Notes under the pieces: generated by a model
Seen by the model: the letters and a program-made list of their open reading frames with translations, nothing else
Database searches by the model: none
Told to the model about the DNA's origin: nothing
In this document: one piece after another, positions 35,421-47,859 of the stretch
Layout: the number at the start of each line of letters is the position of its first letter
Position numbering within the stretch: the first letter of the stretch is position 1
Made by a program: the position numbers and the translations under genes
From: Formicarius rufipectus
Lineage: Eukaryota; Chordata; Aves; Passeriformes; Formicariidae
Assembly: GCA_013399695.1 (NCBI GenBank)
Contig: VXAU01003702.1
Location: 534,806-598,805 of the forward strand
Direction of reading: 5' to 3'
DNA length: 64,000 nucleotides

Positions 35421-36929
35421 CTTACAGATAAGTGTTGCCTCAGGATACAGCTCCCAGTTTCTCCTGTGGTGCTGAGATGGCACACTCTGAATTTTCCCCC
35501 TCGATTAGCAGCATCTCTCCTTGCCAATTCTGTTCCCCAGAATTACTCATGGCACCAGCCTAGCAGGACCAAATAGGTAAACCAGCCTGCTGCAAAGCTG
35601 GCATGAATGCATTTTGGGGCAGGGGGAGTGGAGGAGAGTGATGCTGATGTTTTCCCTCCCCCTCCTTAAAATAATTTGTAAAAACCTCTATTTTTTGACA
35701 AATTGGGGTGTTTCTTGTAAGAAGATAGAGTCTTAAGAAAGAAACAGCTGGAAAACAAACTCTGGCTCTGTTGTTGGGGGTGTTTGCTGACAGATAATGA
35801 GTTTGGAGTCTAATAGTCTTTGATATTTTTAAAGTTCTCTTAGATGGTTCAGTACTCTCAGCTGACAGCAGTTCAAGTGGTAGAAATTGAGAAGCTAAAA
35901 AGAAGCTAATTTCTCTTTCACCCTGGGTCTGTATACTATGCCTAGAGACACATACTATGGGTATGATTTCTATACAATATTGCTTTTCCTGTTTTACTGT
36001 TCTTCTAGATCATGAAAAGCCCTAGACTTTTATATCTTTTTTTTTTTCCTTTAAAATTTATAGAATATCTTTCCTTGAAGGAAGCTAACAGATGCTTTTT
36101 AATTTGCTATGGCTCTTTTCTCTGCCTGTCTTCCCTCTTTGGTCACAGTCTTGACAAAAAGCTTTCCTCCTTCACTTTAACAAGTATGTCACCTGTGTTT
36201 TAGCTACAGGCATGCAGTTTCACTTATCTTTCAGGCACTGTGAATGCTGGCATTCAACCTCTTTAACCCCACCAAAATATTGCTTTCTCTAGCATGCAAA
36301 TCCCCCTCCACTGAAGCCCAACCTACTGTGTGGAGTGGGAAATTCCATAAATCCTTTCTGCATGGGTTTTAAATTGGAAGTAAAACAAACCCTCAAATGA
36401 AACAAAGCTGAAACAATTCTTTTGTTCCCCATTTTTGTCATCTCTGTATTAGAAACAACAGTGGGTATGTCAAAGAGCAAATATTCTTGTAGTGGAATAT
36501 CACACAGCAACATGCACGGATTAATTTTATGCTCTGTGCAATGGTAAGGCAGCCTTCCCTTCCCCTGAATCCCCTTTCATTCTTGAGCTTACTAGCAGAG
36601 TATTCACTGAGAATCCAAGCCTAAGAATGTAATTATAGCAAGGCTGAGTTGAACATGAATCATTTATCACAACCAGTGCAATTATTTTGCCTATTATTTT
36701 TGCTTTGACCTCTTTTGCTACATTGTGGAACTGGTGGGTTTACATGAGTGTATCAATCCTCCCAGGCCTCATATTTCAGGAAACTGGGTAGATCTACTAT
36801 ACACATTTCATTTCAGTATTAACCAAAAAAATGGAAACAAATAACAAATTCTGGTGCCTTCCAAAGCTCTGCACTACCTGAAAAGTGCTATTCAGTAACT
36901 ACTCTTTTCATCTTTCCATGATGAGAGTT

Positions 36930-37013
36930 TTTGGTTTGGTTTGGTTGGGTTTTTTGGTTTGATTTGTTGGGGGTATTTTTGGTGTTTGGTTTTGGGGTTT
37001 TGGGGGTTTTTTT
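36930..37013 (+). repeat. G/T-rich tract with quadruplex-capable G runs
   Basis: GGTTT-like units are followed by G runs of three, five, four and five separated by T-rich loops, ending in a T run. Four runs of three or more G on the + strand make a three-layer quadruplex possible, although two loops are long. The 149-residue open frame starting here is an artefact of this composition. Confidence 0.85.
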
Positions 37014-37526
37014 AATCATACTTGCCAAGAAGCACACGGAAACTGTTTTCTTAGAGGTGTCCCAAAGTGCTCTGACTCTCTACAGAATCAGCTCTGTGTG
37101 GTACATCAGGCAGTGTGACTGCAGCCCATGTTACAGAGGTCATAGGAAGGAAGGATTTCACTGCCTGTTTAATGTCTGGACTGACTCACCTGACAGCACT
37201 GCAGAAAACGCAGGGGGACAAGCTTGGTGTGCCCTTACTTGCAAAGGGAGAGGCAAGTCACAGGTGGATTGCTTTTCTTCTCCCCCCAGTTCATGTAGGC
37301 TTCAGGGAGAGGGTAGGGATTTCTACCCCCACTGGAGGCGTTGTCTCTACGCCTCTAGCCCAAAGACAGCCCTTCTCTGAAGCACATCAGGGTACTAGTG
37401 GTAGTAATAATAATAAAAACACTGGTGACAGTACCATGGTTGCCAATCAACAGACCTTCTTATATCTTATCCCTTAAATCTGGTGCCACTTTGCAGAGGT
37501 GGTTGGAAAGTTAGAGACTAGCAATT

Positions 37527-37636
37527 TGTAAATACCTTTAGATAGTGTGTTTTAACATGACCAACACCATATCTTGACTGTGTACAAAATAATACATTAT
37601 GTGTAATACTATCCAGATAAGGTTATAATGTAAATA
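37527..37636 (+). promoter_or_regulatory. Two Pumilio-type elements TGTAAATA
   Basis: TGTAAATA, matching the Pumilio consensus TGTANATA, occurs at 37527-37534 and 37629-37636. The pair is about 100 bases apart and sits just upstream of the two distal poly(A) signals on the gene's strand. That placement fits a 3' UTR function, but 8-base motifs occur by chance in AT-rich DNA. Confidence 0.35.
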
Positions 37637-37778
37637 TATCTACAATGAATGTCAAATTACTCTTCAAGCTCTATGTATGAGGAAGAACCTCATCTCTTCT
37701 TGAGACCTTTTTTAACTTAAGAATATGAAAAACCTGTTACTTGTTTATATAAAAAAACCCCCTACATTCTTTTCTTCA

Positions 37779-37784
37779 AATAAA
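37779..37784 (+). terminator. Candidate poly(A) signal AATAAA
   Basis: A canonical hexamer with a moderately GT-containing stretch about 35-60 bases downstream. It may give a CHRM2 3' end about 6.8 kb after the stop. Confidence 0.35.
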
Positions 37785-38323
37785 AATACTACTGTAAAAA
37801 ATAAGAGAATGCATTACCTGTATGTGATATCCAAAATCATGTGGTAACACCGGCACCTGAAGATCTATCAAGTTGGGGACTGGTCAAATTCCTGATGCCG
37901 TACATTTGATCTCATATAAATAAGATAAGCACAAGTTTATGGTTAGCTGTGTAAAGCTGACCCACTTGATTATATATACATGATAGATATATATTTATAT
38001 ATGCTGTATAGATATACTCATATTATACACCACATTCATACAGTGAAAGCAAGGTTTGATGAAATCATGTTAACTGGGAATTTGGATGTAGTGTTGTGCT
38101 CCTTTTGGAAGAAAAATGCCTGTGTCATTCAGCAGCATACAAATTTGTTATGCAGGATGAAGAAAGAAGGTGTTTCACCAAAACAAGCCATGAAAGAATG
38201 ATATGATGAGGGTCTGAAACATTTTGAAGAGACAACTAAAATTACATGCAATATATGTGTATGTACTTCTGCTGAGTTGTATTCCTAGTTAAAGCATTGC
38301 ATTAAACAGAAAATTATAACAAC

Positions 38324-38329
38324 AATAAA
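38324..38329 (+). terminator. Best candidate CHRM2 poly(A) signal
   Basis: AATAAA is followed within about 10-30 bases by a clear GT/T-rich region, and TGTA words precede it. This is the best match in the window to a vertebrate cleavage site, placing the possible transcript end near 38345. Confidence 0.4.
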
Positions 38330-40680
38330 AATGTTTTTGTATGTGGTATCTCTGTCTATTTTATTTTTTTACTGAGTGAGATACCCTGTGAAAAGAGAAA
38401 CGGGGATATGTGGAGAAAAATAATTACCCTACTCTAGCCACAGGCTATGACAATGCCTGTAGTAATTAGAAAAAAACCTAACCTTATTTTCCCTGAATTT
38501 CTTGGCAAGTGTAAAGTTTAAGAGAGGCCTGGAGTACTACTTTACTCGTCCTTGTCTTGTCCACAGCTCTGTTCCTCCTTCAGAAGATCTCACCTCTAAT
38601 CACAATGTCCCTTGAGCACTTTGACAAGGGCCTCCAAAAAGACATTCCTCCACATATTTCTGTCATCCAGGTACTGAAAGGAAATAGATAAAATTCTTTT
38701 GTAGTCATCCTACTAGAGCAAAAGAAATTTTTCATTATGGGCCAGATGGCACCACTAACAACCAAATCTATTTTGAGCTCCCTTTGCCTTATGAATGCAA
38801 GACTAACTGCATAGCCTACCCAGAAAGCATCTGGGAGTAGAGATAAAGAATATAAATTTCATATCTTCAGCTTCTCAGGGTCCTCTTTCACCCCCCACTC
38901 CAGAAGCAGACAGAGATCAGATGCTTCAGAGGAAGCCAGTAGTAGGGACTTGGGACCATCCCTGCCCAGGTAAATGTAGGTTTAGGAGCACAATCTGTCT
39001 AACAATTTGATAAGTGATTCAAGAGTGGATCTCATAGGCATGGCGGGTGCATCAGCTCTGTTGGGATCAAGAAACTCTAGCCCAGCCACTCCAGAATGGG
39101 AAGAAACTATTTTAATAAGGTGGTCTGTACTGACTTCTTGTTTCTAACTTTTTCCTTTGTTAACATCACTTTTTCCACCTTTTCAGGACTTTACACCTGT
39201 CTTTATCCTCTTTGCCTAAGACTTCCCATCTCTGCCATTTGTTCTGCTGTTTTTGCAGTCCAAACTCACCTTCAGCCATTTTACCACCCTCCTGCCCATC
39301 ACCTTTCCTCAATGAAAGCAATAAAAGCCACCTTTTCCTCTTTTTTTTTATTTTAAACAATTAGATAAACTGATGTTTAAATAAATTCCTCTGCTTACCC
39401 TGTATTTAAGTCCCTTGCATTCTGCAGAGCAGATACTGATAGGCTGCAAGGTGGGAAAGGACTCTTTTACAGGTAGCTCCTGAGGGCCAAAAGACACTTG
39501 TCAAGTTCATAATAGAGGCACAAACAGGTACTTTTTCTGATTTATCTCTTCCCTTCAAAGAACAGGTCACCTCTCTCAGGCCCTGCTATGCCAGCCAGCC
39601 CATCACAGAGCGTACACATAACTCAAATTGTCAGTATAACGCTACAGTCCAAATAATTCTCTTTCACACACACTATACCATCCTATAATCAGCAACATAT
39701 GGCTTCAAGGGAGCCTTGAGATGCCAATGGCGAATCTTAACAGATGTAAGATGTTTCTGCAAATACAAGGACTGACTTCCAAATGAGTGAAGCTGCCAAT
39801 CCCTATTTGAAACACAGCATGGTAGGCCAAGACTGAATTCCCTGCCCTATACAGTTTGGAAAGCAGGTTAAAAAAAAAAATAATAAATAAACACAACCAC
39901 CTTTTTTTTCAGTACCCACATTTCTTATTTGTACATGTATTCAAGTTCATTTAACATTATGGAAACCTACAACTAAGGCTACCTGTAAATTCAGAGCACT
40001 GAAGCGAAACTTTGTCTTCCCAGAGGAGGTTTTGATACATTTCAATGACCACAGGTATTTTGAAAATTTTGTTGCCAGAGCTGATTGTACACAGTGGAAA
40101 AGGGACACAGACATGCTGAATTACCTGCCTAAGCTATTAACTCAGACTCACAATTTCCCCACAGGGTTGTGAGCAAAACTACTTTTTTCTTTTAAAAAGT
40201 CACACTTGGACATAGTATAAGTTGCCACCTCAGTCTCCAAGTACAGCCAGTAACCTTTCCAGTTAATGTAATATCTAATAATGTACACCATCTCCCCTAC
40301 AGAGAGGCATCTTTAGACAATGGCCACCTGACCAGAAGTGTCATTATTAAGTGGTTCCCTCTGAGGCGTTTTATTAGGAGAAAAAATTACGTGAAATGTA
40401 ACTACCTACTTCACTCTGCATTCTGGAAACACCCTAGGAAAAATCAATCCAGAGAAATGCTGCTATTTAGTAAATCCATTAACACTCTTTCTGGCTTTTT
40501 GCCAACTATTGTATGCACTGTCTAGACATGGGAACCTACTTGGCAGCACTAAGAAATTGACTCTGACACCTTCTTCTCAATGGAGCTTGCCAACTTCATT
40601 TTTACCAACACACAGAACTAGGGAAAATTATAAAACCAGCAAGAATTATGTTGAAGAAATAGAGAGAGAAAAATATCCAT

Positions 40681-40764
40681 TTCCTTCTGTCCTTGTTCTG
40701 TCTTCCCTCCCTCTCCTTCCTTATCTTGCTCCTTCGTCCCTCTCCTTGTCCTTTTCTTCCTCAC
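40681..40764. repeat. Polypyrimidine-rich tract
   Basis: Eighty-four bases of mostly C and T on the + strand, with scattered G. Low-complexity sequence; no gene was seen on either side. Confidence 0.75.
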
Positions 40765-43700
40765 CGGTCTCTGTCAGGTCTGAGCTAGCTTTCCAGCTGT
40801 CAATCTCATTAACAGCTTGCTAAAGATGCTAAATAAATCACTATGAAATCAAAGCCTTTGGCTTTAAAATGTGAATCACTGTAGCAGGGAAGGAGGAATG
40901 CCACAAATTTAATTTAGTTTATAGACCAAAGACTTTCCCTGAATCCCACCATAATCACTACTATGATTTTGCCTGCAGTCGAAAAACACTTAAAAACGGG
41001 GCTGAGCAGAGGTGATTGGATCCATATGGCACAGGAGCACTATTCCTAAATGGAAGCATTACTGATGGCAGCTGCATCAAATCATTTTCTGGAAGTATAG
41101 ACACAATGGATCTGTGGCTTTGCAAACGTTACCCTACTAATATATAACCTAAAAAAAAAATAGGGAGCAATGTCAAAGCAGTTAAATTCCTACAGCACAG
41201 GAGATACAACTCAGTTCCCCTTAGAGATGGGAAAACCAAGAAATGCCAGTAGTTCAAAGGAACAAGAACTTTCTCTGTAAAAACTGCATTTTTGGGGACA
41301 AATTAAGGTACTCTTAGTTTGTCTGGCCAGGCTCTCATTTTGGGGGACAAGAGCTAAGCTACTGCTCGTGATTGCATGGTTTTCAGTGGGAGGGTAAGGC
41401 TTCAGAAGTCCTAACAGTAGTCAAGAGATAGGGATGAGAGCAGAATTCAGTGTATATAGGCTTGGTTATTAAGTGGTCTACAGAAAATAAAAATTAAGCA
41501 TTTCAAATACAGACATCAAATTCCAGATTTGGTTATGATGACTTCTTAAAATGAAAAATAAAGATCCAAAAGTTTCCAAGTATTTTAATTGACATATTTT
41601 CCATTATATGGAAAGTAATTTCCATGTATGGAAAAAAACCCACCATTATTCTATTCAACAGAGGGCAAATGTCTTTTGTTTGGTGTCTTTAACATCACAT
41701 TGAGAAGACATGAGCTTGATTATTACAAAATAATTTAATGGAATTGGTTGTGAACTTTCTAGTGAAACTTTTTTTCCCTTTATAAAATGCTAATTTGTTT
41801 TTAGTTTGGCTTTTTTTGGGGATAAGGAGGAAGGTGAAGGGATCAATTTGAACAGGTTGCCTGGGTTTAAAATTGTCTAGGAAAAAAATGAAACTTGTCT
41901 TTAGAAAGCTTGTTTTTCAGTTCTAATACCTTTCATTCAGCAAACTTAATTACAAAAAAATGGTTGATATGAAAAGGCTTTAAAAAAAAAATGTGTATTG
42001 GTTTATCTAGCCTTATTTGGGTGGAAGGAAGCGTAAAACCCTTCAGAGATTGACTATATGACAAAATTTTGGAGAGGAACAGAAAAAAAAATCTTTCTAG
42101 TTCCACAGCCCTTTGCCAGCTTCATTTGGGCAGTGGGCACAAGGGCACTAATCTGCCATTGCTGAGCATACAACAGTGCCTGTACACTACAGTCTGGGAA
42201 CCATTCACAAGCAAAAAAACCCCTTAGGCATGTCCTTGCAACAGATCTGCCTGCACACTGATCTAAGAGCCTCTCCATACCTTGTTTTCCCACTCTGCTA
42301 GCTTGTCTGACGGGATGCTTTGGGTTGCCAAGTACAGAGTGTTTTGGAGGGCTACACATCAGGGCCATGCACTGGATTCAGTTCTGCTTAGGGAGCAGTG
42401 GCAGAAACCACTTTTAAGAGAGTACAGACAGATATGGTGACAAAGCCTGTCGAGCACTGCTACTCAAACCACCTCACTGTAGGTCTGCACAGGGCAGGGA
42501 AAAGTTGTAAGGCTTATGGACAACCTTGAGCAGAGGACATGAAAGATTCACCATGCTGGGTCAAGCATAAGCAGAAATCCATAGCACTTCACAGAGAGCA
42601 GGACTGACCACAGTTTTATTCTGGGCATGCTTGTGTCATATTCCAGAGCATACAATCAGCATGGTTATACTTTTATGTACACTTAGCTGCTACTCTAATA
42701 GATTGGACCCTGAAAATAGGAATAAAAGGGAGGACTACATACTTTAAAAGATACATACTAAAATTTGTGTTAATCCTTCAAAGGACACAGTTCAGAGGGC
42801 AAAGGATTGAAAAGAGACAGTCAACGGTGTTTGCAAAGAACTGTGAAGCCACCGCAAGAAATGAAGATGATACATGTCGTACTTAATCTGTCAAAAGCAG
42901 GACACCCTCCTAGGGGCAATGTAGAGACATAATTTTCCTTAGAAAAGGAACCTTATTTAAATGGGTTGAAGGCCTCTTTGGATGCAGTTTTTCCTGCCTA
43001 TACTGAAGATAGAGAGAGCTAGGAGTACAGGCTCAGATGATCCTCTTTTGAACAGCTCCAGTTAGAGGAGATACTTCCCAGCCCACATGTTCACAGCCCC
43101 AGGGTTTCAGACTTCGTTAAGTTTTTTAGATGCAGCTGTAACAATAATTATAATAACTGGTATTATGCTGGGAAAAAAATTACTGCTTAATGATTAATTA
43201 GTTGCTTTTGCTCACAGTCAGAGTCACAATCTCAGGTGTACCCCTGGTATGGGTTGTGCAAGGGATAAGATGAGAAGGAGAGAGGGGAGGAAAGAAGAGA
43301 AATCCACTATGCAAAGTTGCAAACTATGGAGGAAGAAAATAAAGACGACTGGTTCTTATGCTTTTACTCTATTTCCAGTAGTGGGTTTTGTTCTGGGAGA
43401 ATATTTGGTTCTTGCAGCAGCTACTGCAGAAGCTGTGATGTCCAGTTTTGCACATCCTTATACCCAGCAGAGCCACCTGCTGAGATAAGATTCCTGTGCC
43501 TTCCCCAGGCACAGCAGAACAGTCTTCTTTCCTTACTCTACTTTCAGTGGTCACAGCCGGCATGGAACAGCCTCCTTATCCCCCACAAAAGCTCTTCATG
43601 TGAAGAGAATAAAGAAATATGGCAAAGAGCTCTGGCTTGGTACAGTGTAGCTGGAAAGAGCAAAGCAGTACTACTCTGTTAACAGTGTCTGACATCCCCA

Positions 43701-43962
43701 TCACCTCAGCTCCTCTCCATCACTCCCTATTAGCATGCATCTTACCCAAGGTGCTGGGAAAGTCACTTCACAATAACATTACCCCACATGAATACTAACC
43801 TGAAATGAGAGGAGCCCCACAAAGGAAACTGCAAATCTGATTGCAAAGGCCTACTGCCACAGTCACCCGAAGGACAAGGAAGGGACAGGCAGTAGTTTAT
43901 ATGCACTTTTTCTATTTCCATCCTCCCCTCCCTCTCTAACTTTGCATTCTGTGCAGAAGGGA

Positions 43963-44036
43963 GAAAAAAAACAAAACAAAAAAACAAACAAACAAAACCA
44001 AACAAACAAACAAACAAACAAAAAAAAAAAAAAAAC
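43963..44036. repeat. (AAAC)n / poly(A) tract
   Basis: AAAC units, partly perfect, run into about 17 A residues. It produces a phenylalanine-rich false frame on the minus strand. It is a simple repeat, with no mobile-element body recognised beside it. Confidence 0.95.
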
Positions 44037-46829
44037 ACCACCACCAGATTTAGACTCAATTCCATACAAATCACTGCTCTTCCTGTTACACTGGACAGTT
44101 ACATTGTGATGGATAAGCAAAAAGTATATTGAACACCACCCTTGGCTGTTAATTTGCCAGGAAAAGCCTTGAGAGTCTGGTTTAAAGTTATTTCCATTGC
44201 ACAGCCTATTGTATTGCCTTTTGCCTGTTGTTCAAAGCAACCTCCTCCAAGAGGCTTTTTTTTTCTGTTAGGTTATGGGCCTAATGATAAAGCAGTAATT
44301 CCTTAGGAGCCCAGAGAGTGCTGATTATCTTCTAAGGAGATGAAGTACCCCTCATCTCGAGGTCACTCACTTGAGAACCTCTCTAGTTTCTCAGTGGCTA
44401 AAAGTGATCACAGTCTGTTGAAGACAAAATACGTTAATGGTGGTGGCTACCACTTCCCCAAAGCAAAGCATTTAAAGGAAGAACCTAGATGAAAATATAG
44501 AACTTAGGGAAGGAGGCGTATGAGTTTTCTCTTTAATTTCTGCTATTTTTTTATCAGGTCAGTAGCTTATCCAAACCAAATTCAAAACTAACCTTCAACT
44601 TAGAGTAAATACAAGCTCAGTAACCATTTGTGAATATGTCTCACCTATATATGTGTCTGTAAATTATACTAGTGTAAAACTGGGGAAGAGGGGGAGAAAT
44701 GTAGTATGATACCAGTGGTGTGATAAGCATCAGAAAAGCAACTCAAAAGCAGAAAAGAAAAATTCAGTAAAAAAATAATTCAGTGTAACACAATTCCATC
44801 ATTTATTCATTGATTATTTTATGTGTTTCTAAGTGATGTTATGACAAATCAGTGGAAGTCATGCACCATATAACATGCAGTACTGAAAATGGTTTTCCAG
44901 ATTTCCCATTTCATAGAAAGTTGTAGAAACAAGCTTTTGTTCCAAGCCTAAACAAGCAAAATAATAATTTCCTAGTATTACATGAATTGGAAAACTGTAT
45001 TTCAATGTTCCTAATGTTCGTGTGTCTTCTTTGTGTGTATATACACAGACATATCTAGAACTGGAAATACTTTTCAGTCTCGCTGGAAAATGCTGAAGAC
45101 CAGGATGCTGGAATGCTAGTTATTACAAAATCAGGCATAGAAGCTGAAGTAGAAATACCTACTGTCTCCTCAGTACAAATCTTTATTTCAAGGTTAATTT
45201 TAAAATCTGTATTCATCATAATTCTGCAGTGAGTACAGTTTGAGCAGACCAAAAGGAGAAATCTGCTATTTAAAACCTCCAAAAAACACTGAAAGGCAGT
45301 ACTTTTGTCCAATCTGAACCATGGATGTTCTGGTCAGTTCCTCAGCTGGGAGGAGATGGTTCAGCACCAACATACCGCCTGGTGGAAACACGCCTCTCCA
45401 GACAACTGGCAGTGATTGACCCCTATGAGGGTTCAGGTCAGCTGAGCAAGGGCAAGAAGTATCCTGGTAGACAAGAAGGGAACTCCTCTCTCTGCACAAC
45501 CTGCCTACCAAATTCCCTGTACCCTGTTTGAGGAGCACAGCTCTGTCTATTGATCAGCACAATGCAGTTGTCCACCCACGTGGTTATTAATGGGTAATAA
45601 ACAGCTCAAGCACCCACAAACAGCATTTTTCTTAGCACCAGCATGGAAATCAATGAAATAACCAGAAGGGCTCCAAGAAGTGCCATCAATTGCAAAAGTT
45701 ATTACACTCTAAGGATGTTTCGCTGAGAACTCCCACACAAAGCAATTAGAAGTCAGGTGCTGCTGTGTCTTAATCAGGCATTTTCAGCAGGGATGGTGTC
45801 CCTTGAGGGCACTGTCTGGTGTAGAGTGGTAGTGCTGCACAGAGCCATCAGCTCCCCAGGTCCCTCTGTGTTTTGCAGCCTGGATTGGCTACTATGTGAT
45901 CTTTAAGAGCAAGAGAGAAAATTACAACAGCTTGAAAGGTGCATGAAGAACAAAGTGCAGAAATGAAATGATCTACAACTGCCTTCCAGAGGGGAGAAAA
46001 TCCTGTTTACTCATCAAAAAGCCCCAAAATATCAAGTGCTTTCCAAGGGAGATATGAGGAAACTTGAGGTATCCCTTTCTCAATGCTTCATTTAACAGCT
46101 TACTGTTGATGTATGTGAAAAAAGCAAAGAAACCAAACGCAGAGCAAATTCACCTGATTTTGAGGCCAGCGCAAAAAAGACCTAGACAGACATAATATTT
46201 ATGTTAAAAAATAAAAAGACAAGATTTCTTTTCCTACTTGTGGTTCTTAATAATATACAAGCTGTTTTAAGTAATCTCAGCTATGTTTTGTAGTGTAAAT
46301 CAACTTCCATCTCCACTTTATGACATTTCTCCTAATGACATTGTAATGGGCAAAGAAGACATGAAAGGTGACAGACTTCTTGTTACTAGACCACAGCAAG
46401 GGGAAAAAGTGAGCAAAACATCTTCAGCAGAAGTCAGCTAGACCTAAGAGGTCTCACTTCCCCTGGGCCCACACTTCTGACATAAGAAAGAAATAGTCCA
46501 AAAATTTCAGCAAGAATTCTAACACAGGACAACAACAAAACATACCCAATATACCCAAGCTCTTTGCCATAAGGACAGAGAAATATCCATACAAAATGTC
46601 AGAGAGAAATATTCCACTTAAAGGAGATAAGAATTTACATGTTAGCTGAGCAAGGACTCTGAGACATCCTGTGCAGTAACAGGAGAACTAAGCAGAGAAC
46701 TGGTAAAACACCCCTAGTGCCTGAAGATTTGCAGCTGCATTGCTAGACCTGCTTCTGCCTGCTGACCAGGGAGGCTCAGTTCATCCTCAAGATCTGCTGG
46801 GATTCAAAAGATCAACAACAAACTCTGTC

Positions 46830-46860
46830 TGTTCTAGTTTTCACTGGGACAGAGTTAGCC
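46830..46860 (+). mobile_element. Possible LTR edge of an old endogenous retrovirus
   Basis: About 30 bases starting TGTTCTAGTTTTCACTGGGA resemble the left edge of an LTR family common in bird genomes, which begins TG and contains a GGGAxAGAGTTA-like word. Similarity fades quickly to the right, and no right edge, target duplication or retroviral reading frame was found. It may be a short relic or chance. Confidence 0.2.
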
Positions 46861-47859
46861 AGCCTGTTAGGCTCTGCTGCCCATGCTGCCAACAGTGCAA
46901 CATAACCCACCTTCAGCAGTTCTCCCCCGTGCATTTGGTCAGACTGTGCCAACCTGGGCTCCTATGTCCCTCTAGTGATGCAGGACAGGGTTTCCCAGTC
47001 TTATTCCCCACTGGCAATGAGATTGGGCCGTAGGCAATAGCTCCTTCTATCTCCTGGCTGAACTTTTCAAGAACTATTAATGTGGAACAAAAGAATGACT
47101 CCTTATTTGCTGTTAGGATATTCAGCTGTGATAGCAGACACATTGGGAGACATAGGTATCAGCTGGGCCAGCTCTCAGCATTGACTTTCCCCCTTTTTTT
47201 TTTTTTCTTTTTCCAGTGCTCCAAACAGAAGGTTAAATGTTCACTCTCTTTAGCATACTAGGTAGAACAGATTTACCTGGAGCAGCTGCTCTTACAGATG
47301 TAAGTGGAAGCTGGACTCTTCAATCTTATGGGATATGACAGAGAGGGAGATGAATCAAAGTTTCCTAGAGGTAGGCAAGAATTCCAGGGCTGCTATTTTT
47401 CTTCAAGTATTTCTTCAAGTTTGAGAAACAGGAAGCAAACTGGGACAAAACTGCACCTAAGAATAAAAAGTAGAAGAAATTGTTGAGTCTTATTAAACCA
47501 AATTTTATTCCTCACTTCCCCCAGTTAAGCAAGAAAGCAGCTCCATCCCAGAAAGATAGCTTTCAGGTGTTCCCCTCCAGGGCACCCAGACTCTTACAAT
47601 GGGAGGTTTTTCAATGCCCTGTCCTTGAAGGCAGGTGTACCAAAAAGTATATTGAGTCCCCAGATCCTTATGGGACTCTGAGTATGAAGTAGACAGATGC
47701 TTTGAAGGCCTGCATTTGGAGACATCCCATAAGATCCATTCCTGTCCATGACATATATTGGTAGTAATTCAAACCCAACAGAATAATTGCAGCAATAGCC
47801 TAGAAAAAATTTGCACTTTGGTGCTCTGAGAAGGCAGTATATTCCTCATGACACACTCC

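Larger units (their letters stand above)
30948..38345 (+). other. CHRM2: Probable CHRM2 3' UTR (end uncertain)
   Basis: No second gene is seen downstream of the stop for many kilobases, and M2 transcripts in other vertebrates carry long 3' UTRs. Candidate poly(A) signals on the + strand are AATAAA at 32280, 37779 and 38324. The last has the best downstream GT-rich stretch. The UTR could be as short as about 1.3 kb or reach about 7.4 kb. The first 900 bases after the stop contain few simple repeats and look most like retained UTR. The interval also holds the polypurine tract at 34669, the G/T tract at 36930 and two Pumilio-type sites. Open frames here are short and overlapping, and are not genes. 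Confidence 0.4.
38346..47859. other. Downstream flank, no gene seen
   Basis: No exon, RNA gene or clear transposon was recognised. Another AATAAA lies at 39320. A pyrimidine-rich tract covers 40681-40764. From about 40810 to 41020 the sequence is repeat-free with CAAAG-type words and may be conserved non-coding DNA. Paired AT palindromes lie at 41598-41633, an (AAAC)n tract at 43963-44036 and a 14-bp palindrome at 45034-45047. A weak LTR-like patch lies at 46830. Open frames up to 121 residues overlap on both strands and have no recognisable domain. Confidence 0.6.

Noticed and set aside
36931..37380. 149-codon open frame
   Set aside because: Its first third is the translation of a G/T low-complexity tract and the rest has no domain.
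45360..45368. TTCAGCACC, a left half-site of the REST/NRSF element
   Set aside because: The right half (GGACAGC-type) is absent at standard or common alternative spacing, so a functional RE1 is unlikely.
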